The notes beneath the pieces were generated by a model, which saw only the letters and a program-made list of their open reading frames with translations, did not search any database and was not told the origin of the DNA. Source: Xanthobacteraceae bacterium (GTDB lineage: Bacteria; Pseudomonadota; Alphaproteobacteria; Rhizobiales; Xanthobacteraceae). From it: a stretch of 12,180 bases of DNA. Every line of letters begins with the position of its first letter. The first letter of the stretch is position 1. Of this stretch, positions 1-6,923 are shown in pieces. Made by a program: the position numbers and the translations under genes. Where the stretch lies: contig JASHWN010000380.1 in the NCBI GenBank assembly GCA_030044035.1, forward strand, positions 1 to 12,180. The letters are read 5' to 3'.

Positions 1-81
1 CGTTTCTTGCGATCTGGCATGAGTGGCACCAGTGCCGAGCAGACCTTCAAGCATAGCCACAACCTATTGAGGGAGCTCTAA
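1..81 (+). CDS. Possible 3' end of an unidentified upstream gene
   Basis: Reading frame 1 is open from the window edge to a TAA at 79-81, giving 26 residues that end in HSHNLLREL. About three quarters of its third codon positions are G or C, which fits the coding bias of the window better than the competing minus-strand reading that would start at an ATG at 54-52. The stretch is too short to assign to a family, and its reality as a gene end is uncertain. Confidence 0.22.
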   Translation, partial: RFLRSGMSGTSAEQTFKHSHNLLREL

Positions 82-280
82 TCGACATGATGAACGTTCG
101 ATCAAGGAGCGAAGGTCGCTGAGCGCGTGTTATTGGCGGCGCCAGGGCGGCGCAGCGTTAACAGTGCGTTTACGACGGCGGCGGAACTCGGCAAGCATCT
201 TCGAATAATTTGAGCAACGAAGCGTTTCCTTAGTCTTCGGGAACTCATAGTGCCTCGGGTTCCAATAGATTGCGCCGCCC
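82..280. other. Leader/intergenic region upstream of the DUF2336 gene
   Basis: This stretch of about 200 bases has no convincing open frame in either direction and a lower GC content than the genes beside it. It should contain the promoter of the DUF2336 gene, but no clear -35/-10 pair was found. A TTAA-N7-TTTA arrangement at 158-172 is one mismatch from the CtrA consensus of alphaproteobacteria; this is too weak to call a site. The last in-frame stop before the DUF2336 start is a TAG at 266-268. Confidence 0.5.
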
Positions 281-1366
281 ATGACATTGACGGATTCACT
301 GATCGAGGATCTCGAACGAGCGTTAGCCGGCGGCGGCGAAGCGCATCGCGTCGCGATCCTGACGCAGGTCACCGATCTGTTTTTCGCCGGCGCGTCGCGC
401 TATTCGGCCGACCAGGTTCATTTGTTTGACGAGGTCATCGCCAAGCTGGTCGCGGCGATCGAGCCGATGGCCCGCGCCAAGCTGGCGTCGCGGCTTGCCG
501 GCGCGCGCAATGCGCCGGTCGGCGTGGTTCGCAAGCTCGCTTTCGACGACAATATCGACGTCGCCGGGCCGGTGCTGCGCCAGTCGGAATGCCTCAACGA
601 GGCTGACCTCGTCGCCAATGCCAACAGCAAGAGCCAGCAGCACCTGGCGGCGATCGCGCAGCGCAAGAACCTGAGCGAAGCGGTGACCGACGTCCTGGTG
701 GCGCGCGGCGACCGCGAGGTCGTGCACTCGGTTTCCAAGAACCAATCGGCCCGCATTTCGTATGCGGGCTTTCGCATGCTGCTCAAGCGCGCGGTCGGCG
801 ACGACAAGCTCACGCTTCTGGTCGGCACCCGCGCCGACCTGCCGCGACAGCATTTTCAGCGCCTGATCGAGCAAGCCTCGGCCGCAGTGCGCGCCAAGCT
901 GCTGGCCGAGAATCTCGGCGCCGATTCGGTGATCGACGGCGTAGTGAGCGAGATTTCGAGCGGACTGCGTAACGATGCCCAGACACTTTCAGCAAGTTAC
1001 GCCGCCGCGCTAGCGTCGGTCGAGGTCATGCATCGGGCCGGCAGGCTCGGCGAAGCCGAAATCGGTCGCTTCGCCCGGGACGGCCGCCTTGCCGAGACGG
1101 CGGTGGCGCTGGCGCTGATCTGCGGCGTGGAAAGCGACGTGGTGGAACGCGCGCTGTTGGCGCCGGGCAGCGACATTCTGGTCATTCTGGCCAAGCTGGC
1201 GGGCTTTTCCTGGGCTACCGCCAAGACGATTTTGCTGATGAAGGCCGGCGGCCGCGGTCTCTCCGCCCAGGAGCTCGAGCACGCCACGGCGAGCTTCCAT
1301 CGGTTGCAGGCAGCAACCGCCCGCGACGTGCTTGGCTTCTACCGCACGCGCAACACCGCCGCTTAA
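281..1366 (+). CDS. DUF2336 domain-containing protein
   Basis: A 361-residue protein recognised as a DUF2336 family member, a group largely confined to alphaproteobacteria and without an established function. It begins MTLTDSLIEDLERAL and is an all-helical, Ala/Leu-rich sequence. Short repeating units around residues 60-150 (for example RNAPVGVVRKLAFDDNIDV, then the SKSQQHLAAIAQRKNLSEA stretch) resemble HEAT-like helical repeats, suggesting a scaffold or protein-protein interaction role. There is no signal peptide or membrane segment, so it is probably cytoplasmic. The ATG at 281 is the first possible start because an in-frame TAG lies at 266-268; no good Shine-Dalgarno precedes it. The gene ends in two consecutive in-frame stops, TAA then TAG (1364-1369). 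It converges on the EAL gene with a 33-base gap. Family assignment is by pattern; the role is unknown. Confidence 0.88.
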   Translation: MTLTDSLIEDLERALAGGGEAHRVAILTQVTDLFFAGASRYSADQVHLFDEVIAKLVAAIEPMARAKLASRLAGARNAPVGVVRKLAFDDNIDVAGPVLRQSECLNEADLVANANSKSQQHLAAIAQRKNLSEAVTDVLVARGDREVVHSVSKNQSARISYAGFRMLLKRAVGDDKLTLLVGTRADLPRQHFQRLIEQASAAVRAKLLAENLGADSVIDGVVSEISSGLRNDAQTLSASYAAALASVEVMHRAGRLGEAEIGRFARDGRLAETAVALALICGVESDVVERALLAPGSDILVILAKLAGFSWATAKTILLMKAGGRGLSAQELEHATASFHRLQAATARDVLGFYRTRNTAA

Positions 1367-1399
1367 TAGGAAAGCTGAAACCCTGGCCCGAAGCAGGCG

Positions 1400-3121
1400 T
1401 TACGCTGCGCTCAAACGGCCGAGCGCCGGCGCACCCTTGTTGGCGGCTGCGGATTTTTCGCCGTCGGCGGCAACCGGATTGATCGCATCGATTAGGGTAG
1501 CGAAAGCCGAGCCGGGCAGCGGCGGTGCGAACACGTAGCCCTGCGCGGCGCTGATGCCGTGCTCGCGCAAGTATTCGACCTGGTCCATCCGCTCTACGCC
1601 TTCGGCGACGATCTGCATGCGCAGGTCGCGCGCCAGCGCGACCAGCGTCTGCACGATGGCCTGGGCGTGCCGTTCGGTTTGGATCGCCTCGACGAACAAT
1701 TTGTCGATCTTGATGATGTCGACGCCGAGCTTGAGGATGTAGGACAGGCCGTTGTGCCCGGTGCCGACGTCGTCGAGCGCGACCCGGCAGCCGAGGCCCT
1801 GCAGGGCCGCGATGACGCGCCGCGTCGCGTTGATATTTTCGATCTCGAAGCGCTCGGTGATTTCCAGCACGATCTGCGACAGCCGGATTTGCGAGCCCTC
1901 GAAGATCGAGCCGACGTCGTTGAGCACGACCGCGTCGTTGAAGTGCCGCGGCGCGATGTTGAAGGTGATGTACATCTGCGGCCGCGCGCCGATCGCGGCG
2001 CCGAGCTCGATGCAAACCTGCCGCATCAACGATCGCGTCAGATCGAGAATTAACCCGCTGCTCTCGACCAGCGGGATGAAGACGCCCGGTGACACGATGG
2101 TGCCGTCGCGTTTGCGCCAGCGTACCAGCACCTCGGCGCCGAGCAGCTTGCCGTTTTTGATATCGACGATCGGCTGGTAATACGGAATGAATTCGCCGGC
2201 GACCAATGCCGCTTCGATTTCGGCGATCGGATTGTGTCGCTGCCGTCGCGGCAGGAACAGCGCACAGGTCAAGATCGCCAAAGCGAAGCCGGCCGACACC
2301 ACGATGCCGATGCGGCGCAGGTCGTCGTGGCTGGCAACGATGCCTTGCTGCCGCAACGCGACGGCGACGGCGATGCCGTAGTTTTGCGATCGTGCTCGCC
2401 CGATGAGGTGATCGTTTCGCGGCGCGATCGGCGTCTCGTCGCCGGCCGTGGCGATCGGCGTGCCGTCGGCCAGAGTGAGGCGGGCCGCGCCTTTGAGCGG
2501 CGTTCCGTCCGGGCCGAGTTGCGGCAACAGTGCGTCCCGCGGCAACAGCGCCGCCAGCGCCGGCTTGTTCGGCACGACGACCCGGACTCGCAAGAAACGG
2601 CCCTCCCCGTGCGCCGCGCGAACGACGTCGAGCACGATATGGGGATCGCTCGTCGCCTCCGTCGCCAAAACATCGCGCGGGGTGAAGGCCGTGCCGGCAT
2701 CCGTGCACAAGGTCTGGCCGTTCGGCCCGAGCACTGCAATTTCCTTGATTGGCCCGGCCGTGAACACCGCTTGCCGCAACGCGTCCACGTTGGCCGGACT
2801 GCACGAATCGACGCCGCCGCCCGCAACCGCCTCGAGCGCATGGACGGTCCTGCCGATGACGAGGTCGACGGCGGCAATCGACGAATTGGCGGCGACCGAG
2901 ACCGCGGCCTCGCCCTGCCGTTCCAGCCAGTTCGTGAACCAGTAGATCGGCAGGACCGCGATCAGGATGCCCAATGCGGCGGCTGCGAGCTTGTGTTTGT
3001 TGTACGCGAGCAAAGTAGTCCCACCCGTATGCTGAGGTGCCATTGCCAGCGTAAAGGCAGCCTTAAGCATGCGAAATTCGCGCACACGGGTCGGCGGCGG
3101 GGCGCGCTTATGGTTAGGCAA
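1400..3121 (-). CDS. Membrane-bound EAL-domain c-di-GMP phosphodiesterase with CSS-like periplasmic sensor
   Basis: Likely hydrolyses cyclic di-GMP to pGpG at the inner membrane. Residue numbers count from a TTG at 3121. One membrane segment lies at about 45-62, then a periplasmic domain with Cys107 in a D-S-C-S-P context and Cys139 in T-L-C-T-D, then a second membrane segment at about 271-290 and a cytoplasmic EAL domain from about 300. The layout and the two cysteines match the CSS-motif sensors of E. coli PdeB/C/D-type enzymes, where the cysteines act as a redox switch. EAL signatures are intact: EVL at about 330-332 (for EAL), NIAPRHF, LEITERFE, DDVGTG, IKIDK, VAEGVE and QGYVFAPPLP, so activity is expected. 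There is no GGDEF domain. The start is uncertain: TTG 3121 is poorly spaced from AGGA, and ATG 3070, ATG 3043 or TTG 3013 (preceded by GGGTGGG) would place the first membrane segment nearer the N-terminus, as is usual. Confidence 0.92.
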   Translation of the reverse strand: MPNHKRAPPPTRVREFRMLKAAFTLAMAPQHTGGTTLLAYNKHKLAAAALGILIAVLPIYWFTNWLERQGEAAVSVAANSSIAAVDLVIGRTVHALEAVAGGGVDSCSPANVDALRQAVFTAGPIKEIAVLGPNGQTLCTDAGTAFTPRDVLATEATSDPHIVLDVVRAAHGEGRFLRVRVVVPNKPALAALLPRDALLPQLGPDGTPLKGAARLTLADGTPIATAGDETPIAPRNDHLIGRARSQNYGIAVAVALRQQGIVASHDDLRRIGIVVSAGFALAILTCALFLPRRQRHNPIAEIEAALVAGEFIPYYQPIVDIKNGKLLGAEVLVRWRKRDGTIVSPGVFIPLVESSGLILDLTRSLMRQVCIELGAAIGARPQMYITFNIAPRHFNDAVVLNDVGSIFEGSQIRLSQIVLEITERFEIENINATRRVIAALQGLGCRVALDDVGTGHNGLSYILKLGVDIIKIDKLFVEAIQTERHAQAIVQTLVALARDLRMQIVAEGVERMDQVEYLREHGISAAQGYVFAPPLPGSAFATLIDAINPVAADGEKSAAANKGAPALGRLSAA

Positions 3122-3126
3122 TTCCT

Positions 3127-3147
3127 AAAAAATGCGGCTTGCAGCCG
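3127..3147 (-). terminator. Possible intrinsic terminator after the Nudix gene
   Basis: Read on the minus strand just after the Nudix stop codon, CGGCT (3147-3143), a GCA loop and AGCCG (3139-3135) form a 5-bp GC-rich hairpin, followed by CA and six T residues (3132-3127). This is the shape of a Rho-independent terminator with a short stem. If real, the EAL gene has its own promoter and probably starts downstream of 3121. Folding was judged by eye. Confidence 0.4.
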
Positions 3148-3163
3148 GCCGGCGTCTGCGGCG

Positions 3164-3778
3164 TCACGACGACGGTTTCCTGGCGAGGCGATTCTTCAGC
3201 CAATAGGCCGCGATGGCCAATTTTGCGTCGTGGATTTGGTCGCACTCGAGCTGCCGGAACAAGTCTTTTGCGCTCAGACGAACGAACGTAATGTCCTCTT
3301 CACCGGCAATGCCGCCGCCCTCGCCGACCCTGTCGATTGCGCGGACCTCGGCGAAGTACAGAAAGATGCGCTCCGACGTGCCGCCCGGCGATGAGAAAAA
3401 GGTTCCGATCAGGATGGGGTCGCCGATCTTGTAGCCGCTCTCTTCCAGCGTTTCGCGGATCGCCGCCTGTTCGGGCGTCTCACCTGCATCGGTCATTCCG
3501 GCCAGCGCTTCGACTATCCAGCCATCGGTCGTATGCGGGTCCTCGCGGCGGCGCGCGACCAGAACCGGCGCTCTGAACTGTTCGACAACGATGACCTCAT
3601 CGGTCTGCGCATCGTACAGCAGCACGGCAATCGCATCGCCGCGCTCGAACACCAGCCGCCGCTCGCGGCGCATGGTGCCATCGCGCGCCTCGTGCGAGAC
3701 GTCGATCTCGTCGATTTTGAAGAAGCCGTCGAACTTGCGGCTTATGCCGAGCACTTCGGCCTTGCGGGATTGTGCCAT
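3164..3778 (-). CDS. Nudix hydrolase, ADP-ribose pyrophosphatase type
   Basis: A 204-residue cytoplasmic hydrolase that probably cleaves ADP-ribose or a related nucleoside diphosphate sugar to AMP and a sugar phosphate, using Mg2+. The full Nudix box GX5EX7REUXEEXGU lies at Gly94 to Tyr116, with Glu100, Arg108, Glu109, Glu112 and Glu113 as expected catalytic or metal ligands. A proline at 131, fifteen residues after the box in FFSSPGGTSERIFLYFAEV, is the marker of the ADP-ribose pyrophosphatase subfamily (NudF/TrgB/NudK-like) as opposed to MutT-type enzymes. The length fits that family. The start ATG at 3778-3776 has only a weak GGGG upstream. The gene lies 36 bases after the COQ10-like gene on the same strand, so they may be cotranscribed. 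Substrate choice within the subfamily (ADP-ribose versus GDP-mannose) cannot be settled by reading alone. Confidence 0.92.
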   Translation of the reverse strand: MAQSRKAEVLGISRKFDGFFKIDEIDVSHEARDGTMRRERRLVFERGDAIAVLLYDAQTDEVIVVEQFRAPVLVARRREDPHTTDGWIVEALAGMTDAGETPEQAAIRETLEESGYKIGDPILIGTFFSSPGGTSERIFLYFAEVRAIDRVGEGGGIAGEEDITFVRLSAKDLFRQLECDQIHDAKLAIAAYWLKNRLARKPSS

Positions 3779-3814
3779 CGGCGGCCCCGTCAGCAGAACG
3801 CGCCCCGCCGCGGC

Positions 3815-4276
3815 TTACGCCGGCTGGGCGCCGTAAACCTGGTCGGCGCGCCGCTCGAACGCCGCGGCGAAGCGGCGGAATGCGGCATCGAACACGCTGC
3901 CCATCAGCACGCCGAGCGCGCGGCTGCGGAATTCGTAGACCAGGAAAAACTCCACCTCGCAGCTGGCCTCACTGATCGGATGAAAGCTCCAGCGATTGTT
4001 CATCCGGCGAAAAGGGCCTTCCAGATATTCGACCAGGATCGACTGCTTGGCGCGGTCGAGCGTGACGCGGCTGGTGAACCTCTCGCGGATGAATTTGTAA
4101 GCAACCGTCATGTCGGCGACGATGACTTCCCTGCCCTCGCCATTTTTGCTGCGCTGCCGCACGGTCAGCGACTGGCACAGCGGCACGAATTGCGGATAGC
4201 GTTCGACGTCGGCGACGAGATCAAACATGTCCGCCGCGGAATGCTGCACCCGGCGCGTGGTGGAAAACTGCGGCAT
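3815..4276 (-). CDS. COQ10/RatA-type START-domain (SRPBCC) ubiquinone-binding protein
   Basis: A 153-residue single-domain SRPBCC protein. Its hallmarks are an N-terminal MPQFSTTRRVQHSAADMFDL strand-helix, the DVERYPQFVPLC segment, the central VAYKFIRERFTSRVTLD strand and a C-terminal helix with FDAAFRRFAAAFERRA. The family includes mitochondrial Coq10, a lipid-binding protein needed for ubiquinone to work in respiration, and E. coli RatA, once described as a ribosome-association toxin. In alphaproteobacteria the gene following lipA is usually this Coq10-like protein, which favours the ubiquinone role. It starts seven bases after the lipA stop with no visible Shine-Dalgarno, suggesting translation depends on readthrough or coupling from lipA. 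Automatic annotation may call it a type II toxin, but no antitoxin gene is adjacent. Confidence 0.9.
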   Translation of the reverse strand: MPQFSTTRRVQHSAADMFDLVADVERYPQFVPLCQSLTVRQRSKNGEGREVIVADMTVAYKFIRERFTSRVTLDRAKQSILVEYLEGPFRRMNNRWSFHPISEASCEVEFFLVYEFRSRALGVLMGSVFDAAFRRFAAAFERRADQVYGAQPA

Positions 4277-4283
4277 TAATCAA

Positions 4284-5237
4284 TCAAAAACGCGCCGCCC
4301 GCGCCGCCTTCAATCGGGCGAAGTCGTCGCCGGCATGATGCGACGAGCGGGTCAGCGGGCTTGCGGAGACCATCAAGAATCCCTTGGCATAGGCGACTGC
4401 CGCGAGCGCGGCGAATTCGTCCGGCGGTACGAAGCGCATGACCGCGTGGTGCTTGCGCGACGGCTGCAGATACTGGCCGATGGTGAGAAAATCGACGTCA
4501 GCGGCGCGCAGGTCGTCCATCACCTGCAGCACTTCATTTCGCTGTTCACCCAGCCCAACCATGATGCCGGATTTGGTGAACATCTGCGGATCGATTTCCT
4601 TCACCCGCTGCAACAGCCGGATCGAAGCGAAATAGCGCGCGCCGGGCCGCACCGTCAGATACTTCGACGGCACGGTCTCGAGATTGTGGTTGAACACGTC
4701 CGGGCCTGCCGCGACAACGGTTTCGACGGCGCCGTCCTTGCGCAAGAAATCGGGTGTCAAAACCTCGATCGTGGTTTTCGGGCAGCGCGCGCGGATGGCG
4801 CGGATGACCGCGGCGAAATGCGCAGCGCCACCATCGTCGAGATCGTCGCGGTCGACCGAGGTGACGACGACGTGGGCGAGGCCGAGTTTTCGGGTGGCTT
4901 CGGCGACGTGTTCCGGTTCGGCCGGATCGAGCGCGCCCGGCAAGCCGGTCTTGACGTTGCAGAACGCGCAAGCCCGCGTGCAGGTGTCGCCCATGATCAT
5001 GAAGGTGGCGTGCTTCTTGTCCCAACACTCGCCGATATTGGGGCAGCCGGCCTCCTCGCAGACGGTGTGCAGTCCGTTGTCGCGCACGATGCGCTGGGTC
5101 TCGAAATAGCCGCGCGACACCGGCGCTTTGACGCGAATCCAGCCGGGCTTGGGCAGCACGGGCTGATCAGGCCGATGCGCCTTTTCGGGATGGCGCAGGC
5201 GCCTGGTATCGTCCAACGTGTTGACTATAACGGCCAT
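4284..5237 (-). CDS. lipA: Lipoyl synthase LipA
   Basis: A 317-residue radical SAM enzyme that inserts two sulfur atoms into octanoyl groups on lipoyl domains, such as the one on PdhC in this window. The auxiliary iron-sulfur cluster ligands are Cys60, Cys65 and Cys71 ([12 protein letters not shown]). The radical SAM CX3CX2C is Cys86, Cys90 and Cys93 (CTRACAFC). The conserved C-terminal RSS, whose serine also ligates the auxiliary cluster, is at residues 297-299 (RSSHHAG). Length is normal and no residue is missing. The ATG at 5237-5235 is preceded by AGGGAA (5248-5243) at good spacing. It leads an apparent lipA - COQ10-like - Nudix unit on the minus strand. The nearest minus-strand gene upstream is lpdA, about 3 kb away beyond two plus-strand genes, so lipA must have its own promoter in the region 5238-5478. 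Confidence 0.98.
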   Translation of the reverse strand: MAVIVNTLDDTRRLRHPEKAHRPDQPVLPKPGWIRVKAPVSRGYFETQRIVRDNGLHTVCEEAGCPNIGECWDKKHATFMIMGDTCTRACAFCNVKTGLPGALDPAEPEHVAEATRKLGLAHVVVTSVDRDDLDDGGAAHFAAVIRAIRARCPKTTIEVLTPDFLRKDGAVETVVAAGPDVFNHNLETVPSKYLTVRPGARYFASIRLLQRVKEIDPQMFTKSGIMVGLGEQRNEVLQVMDDLRAADVDFLTIGQYLQPSRKHHAVMRFVPPDEFAALAAVAYAKGFLMVSASPLTRSSHHAGDDFARLKAARAARF

Positions 5238-5478
5238 GCCCGTTCCCTGCGGCGGCTCGTCGATTGTCGCGCGTGAGCCGCTTCTGCCGGATACTTACGA
5301 GCCGCGTTGCTTTGCCGCAAGCGGACAACCGGCCGCGTTCCACCGCTTGGCGGGCCGCTGCCCATGAACAGAATGTAGGAAAATCCTGGGCGATTTCATT
5401 ATGCTGCATGCTGCGCTGGGATTTTTGCCACATTGGAAGAACTAGCTTGGCGCGCTCGGGGAATAGCGGGAGGTTCGT
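5238..5478. promoter_or_regulatory. Divergent intergenic region between lipA and DUF1800 genes
   Basis: These 241 bases separate divergent genes and must hold promoters for both lipA (leftward) and the DUF1800-DUF1501 pair (rightward). No convincing -35/-10 pair was found on either strand. The region 5384-5440 is locally AT-richer than the genes and is the likeliest promoter zone. It contains a perfect tandem repeat of ATGCTGC (5401-5414), whose junction forms the palindrome GCATGC; this might be a protein-binding site but could be chance. Confidence 0.5.
5468..5473 (+). promoter_or_regulatory. Ribosome binding site fixing a TTG start
   Basis: GGGAGG sits five bases before the TTG at 5479. 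An in-frame TAG at 5464-5466 rules out any earlier start, and the next in-frame ATG is far inside the DUF1800 domain, so this site decides the start. Confidence 0.75.
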
Positions 5479-6921
5479 TTGACTCCTCGTGGCAAACAGG
5501 CGGCGGCGCTGGCGCTCCATCGCTTCGGCTTCGGCGGGGCCGGTAATGCCATCGCTGCAATCGCCGGCGATCCGCGCGGCGCCCTGCTGGCGGATTTGGA
5601 GCGGCCGCAAGCGGCCCAAATCACCGCAGCAAACCTGCTGTCGAGCGCACAAGCGGTTCGCGCCGTCTTCGCGTTTCGCGCCGAGGAGATGGCGCGGCGA
5701 AAGCTCGCTCAGCGCGCCAAGAAAGACGAGCAAGAGCGATTGGCGGCGTTGACGGGCGCGAAATCAGCGTCCTTGGCCTCTGCCGAACCGCAGGCGCCCA
5801 AGCAGCAGCAGTCAGGCACGCCGGCATTGCCGACGCGGCTCATGCAGGACGAGGCGCAAGCCCGGATCGACGCCGCAACCGGCGCCCCCATCGGCTTTGT
5901 CGAACGGCTGGTCTGGTTCTGGTCCAATCACTTCTGCGTCTCGGTCGACAAAGTGGTGGCGATGGCGGGAGCGTACGAGCGCGAGGCGATCCGGCCCCAC
6001 GTGCTTGGGCGATTCGTCGATCTTCTGCAGGCCGTCGAGAGTCATCCGGCGATGCTGTTCTATCTCGACAATGTCGAATCGATCGGGCCGAACTCGATCG
6101 CCGGCATCGATCGCGACAAAGGTTTGAATGAGAATCTGGCGCGCGAGACCTTCGAACTGCACACGCTCGGCGTTCGCAGCGGCTACTCGCAGGCGGACGT
6201 GACGAATTTCGCCAAGGTCTTGACCGGCTGGACCTGGTTGCCGCCGGGCGAGCCGCTCCACGGCGGTGAGTTCGTGTTCAACAAGCTCCTCCACGAGCCC
6301 GGACCGCAGACCGTGCTCGGCAAAAGCTATCCGGATAGTGGCGTCGGCCAGGGCCGGGCCGTACTTGCCGACTTGGCGCGCCATCCGGCTACGGCGCGGC
6401 ACATTGCCGAGCAGCTGGCGGCGCATTTCGTCGCCGACGAGCCGCCGCCGGCGCTGGTCGGCAAGCTCGAGAAGACGTTTTGCGACAGCGACGGCGACCT
6501 CAAGCAGGTCGCGAAAACTCTGGTCACGGCCGACGAATCCTGGACGCCGCAACGCACCAAGCTGAAAAAGCCCTCGGAGTGGATCACCGGGGCACTGCGT
6601 CTGGCCGGTGCGCCGTCGGCGATTCCCGTCGCCCGCATCATGGGCGTGCAGGCAACTTTGGGCGAAGCGCTGTGGCGACCGCCGGCGCCGAACGGGTTTT
6701 CCGACCGGGAAGCCGCGTGGATTGACGGCGTGCCGCATCGCCTCGACCTCGCCAACGACTTTGCTGGCCGCAGCGCGGGTCAATACGATCCGCTGGCCTT
6801 GCTTGACGACAGCCTCGGCCCGCTCGCTTCGGCACAAACACGCGAGACGATCGCGCGCGCCGAAAGCCGGACCCAGGCAGTGGCGCTCCTTCTGATGGCG
6901 CCGGAATTTTTGCGGAGGTGA
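5479..6921 (+). CDS. DUF1800 domain-containing protein
   Basis: A 480-residue member of the DUF1800 family, function unknown, usually encoded next to a DUF1501 gene as here. Family signatures appear in order: ALHRFGFGGAGNAI near the N-terminus, FWSNHFCVSVDK at about 150, MLFYLDNVESIGPNS at about 193, GLNENLARETFELHTLGV at about 215-232 followed by DVTNFAKVLTGW, then LHEPGPQTVLGK, LARHPATARHIAEQLAAHFV, LWRPPAPNGFSDREAAW and a C-terminal LLLMAPEFLRR. Residues 62-110 form a charged, Gln/Ala-rich linker that is probably disordered. Translation starts at TTG 5479 with a good GGGAGG. No signal peptide or membrane segment is present, and an in-frame stop excludes a longer N-terminus, so it appears cytoplasmic. 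It overlaps or abuts the DUF1501 gene, indicating one operon. Confidence 0.93.
   Translation: MTPRGKQAAALALHRFGFGGAGNAIAAIAGDPRGALLADLERPQAAQITAANLLSSAQAVRAVFAFRAEEMARRKLAQRAKKDEQERLAALTGAKSASLASAEPQAPKQQQSGTPALPTRLMQDEAQARIDAATGAPIGFVERLVWFWSNHFCVSVDKVVAMAGAYEREAIRPHVLGRFVDLLQAVESHPAMLFYLDNVESIGPNSIAGIDRDKGLNENLARETFELHTLGVRSGYSQADVTNFAKVLTGWTWLPPGEPLHGGEFVFNKLLHEPGPQTVLGKSYPDSGVGQGRAVLADLARHPATARHIAEQLAAHFVADEPPPALVGKLEKTFCDSDGDLKQVAKTLVTADESWTPQRTKLKKPSEWITGALRLAGAPSAIPVARIMGVQATLGEALWRPPAPNGFSDREAAWIDGVPHRLDLANDFAGRSAGQYDPLALLDDSLGPLASAQTRETIARAESRTQAVALLLMAPEFLRR
6914..6918 (+). promoter_or_regulatory. Ribosome binding site for the DUF1501 gene
   Basis: GGAGG lies five bases before the ATG at 6924, inside the last codons of the DUF1800 gene. 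It favours ATG 6924 over the GTG at 6918, which overlaps the Shine-Dalgarno itself. Confidence 0.75.
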
Positions 6922-6923
6922 CG

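Noticed and set aside
158..172. CtrA-binding site upstream of the DUF2336 gene
   Set aside because: TTAA-N7-TTTA has one mismatch in the second half-site, and nothing else at the locus supports CtrA control.
1215..2804. A 529-codon minus-strand frame overlapping the EAL and DUF2336 genes
   Set aside because: The product is extremely Arg/Ala-rich, runs across two well-supported genes in a different frame, and is a shifted-frame shadow of the EAL gene.
3815..4276. A toxin-antitoxin module based on RatA similarity
   Set aside because: No antitoxin-like small gene is adjacent; the neighbours are lipA and a Nudix gene, and the Coq10-like reading explains the context better.
4227..5276. A 349-codon plus-strand frame opposite lipA
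   Set aside because: It is a complementary-strand shadow of lipA, whose cluster-binding cysteines and length are all correct.
5236..5370. A 44-codon plus-strand frame starting opposite the lipA start codon
   Set aside because: It has no Shine-Dalgarno, resembles no known family, and its ATG is simply the complement of the lipA start region.
6918..6920. GTG start for the DUF1501 gene overlapping the DUF1800 stop
   Set aside because: The GTG overlaps the Shine-Dalgarno GGAGG, which is ideally spaced for the ATG at 6924.
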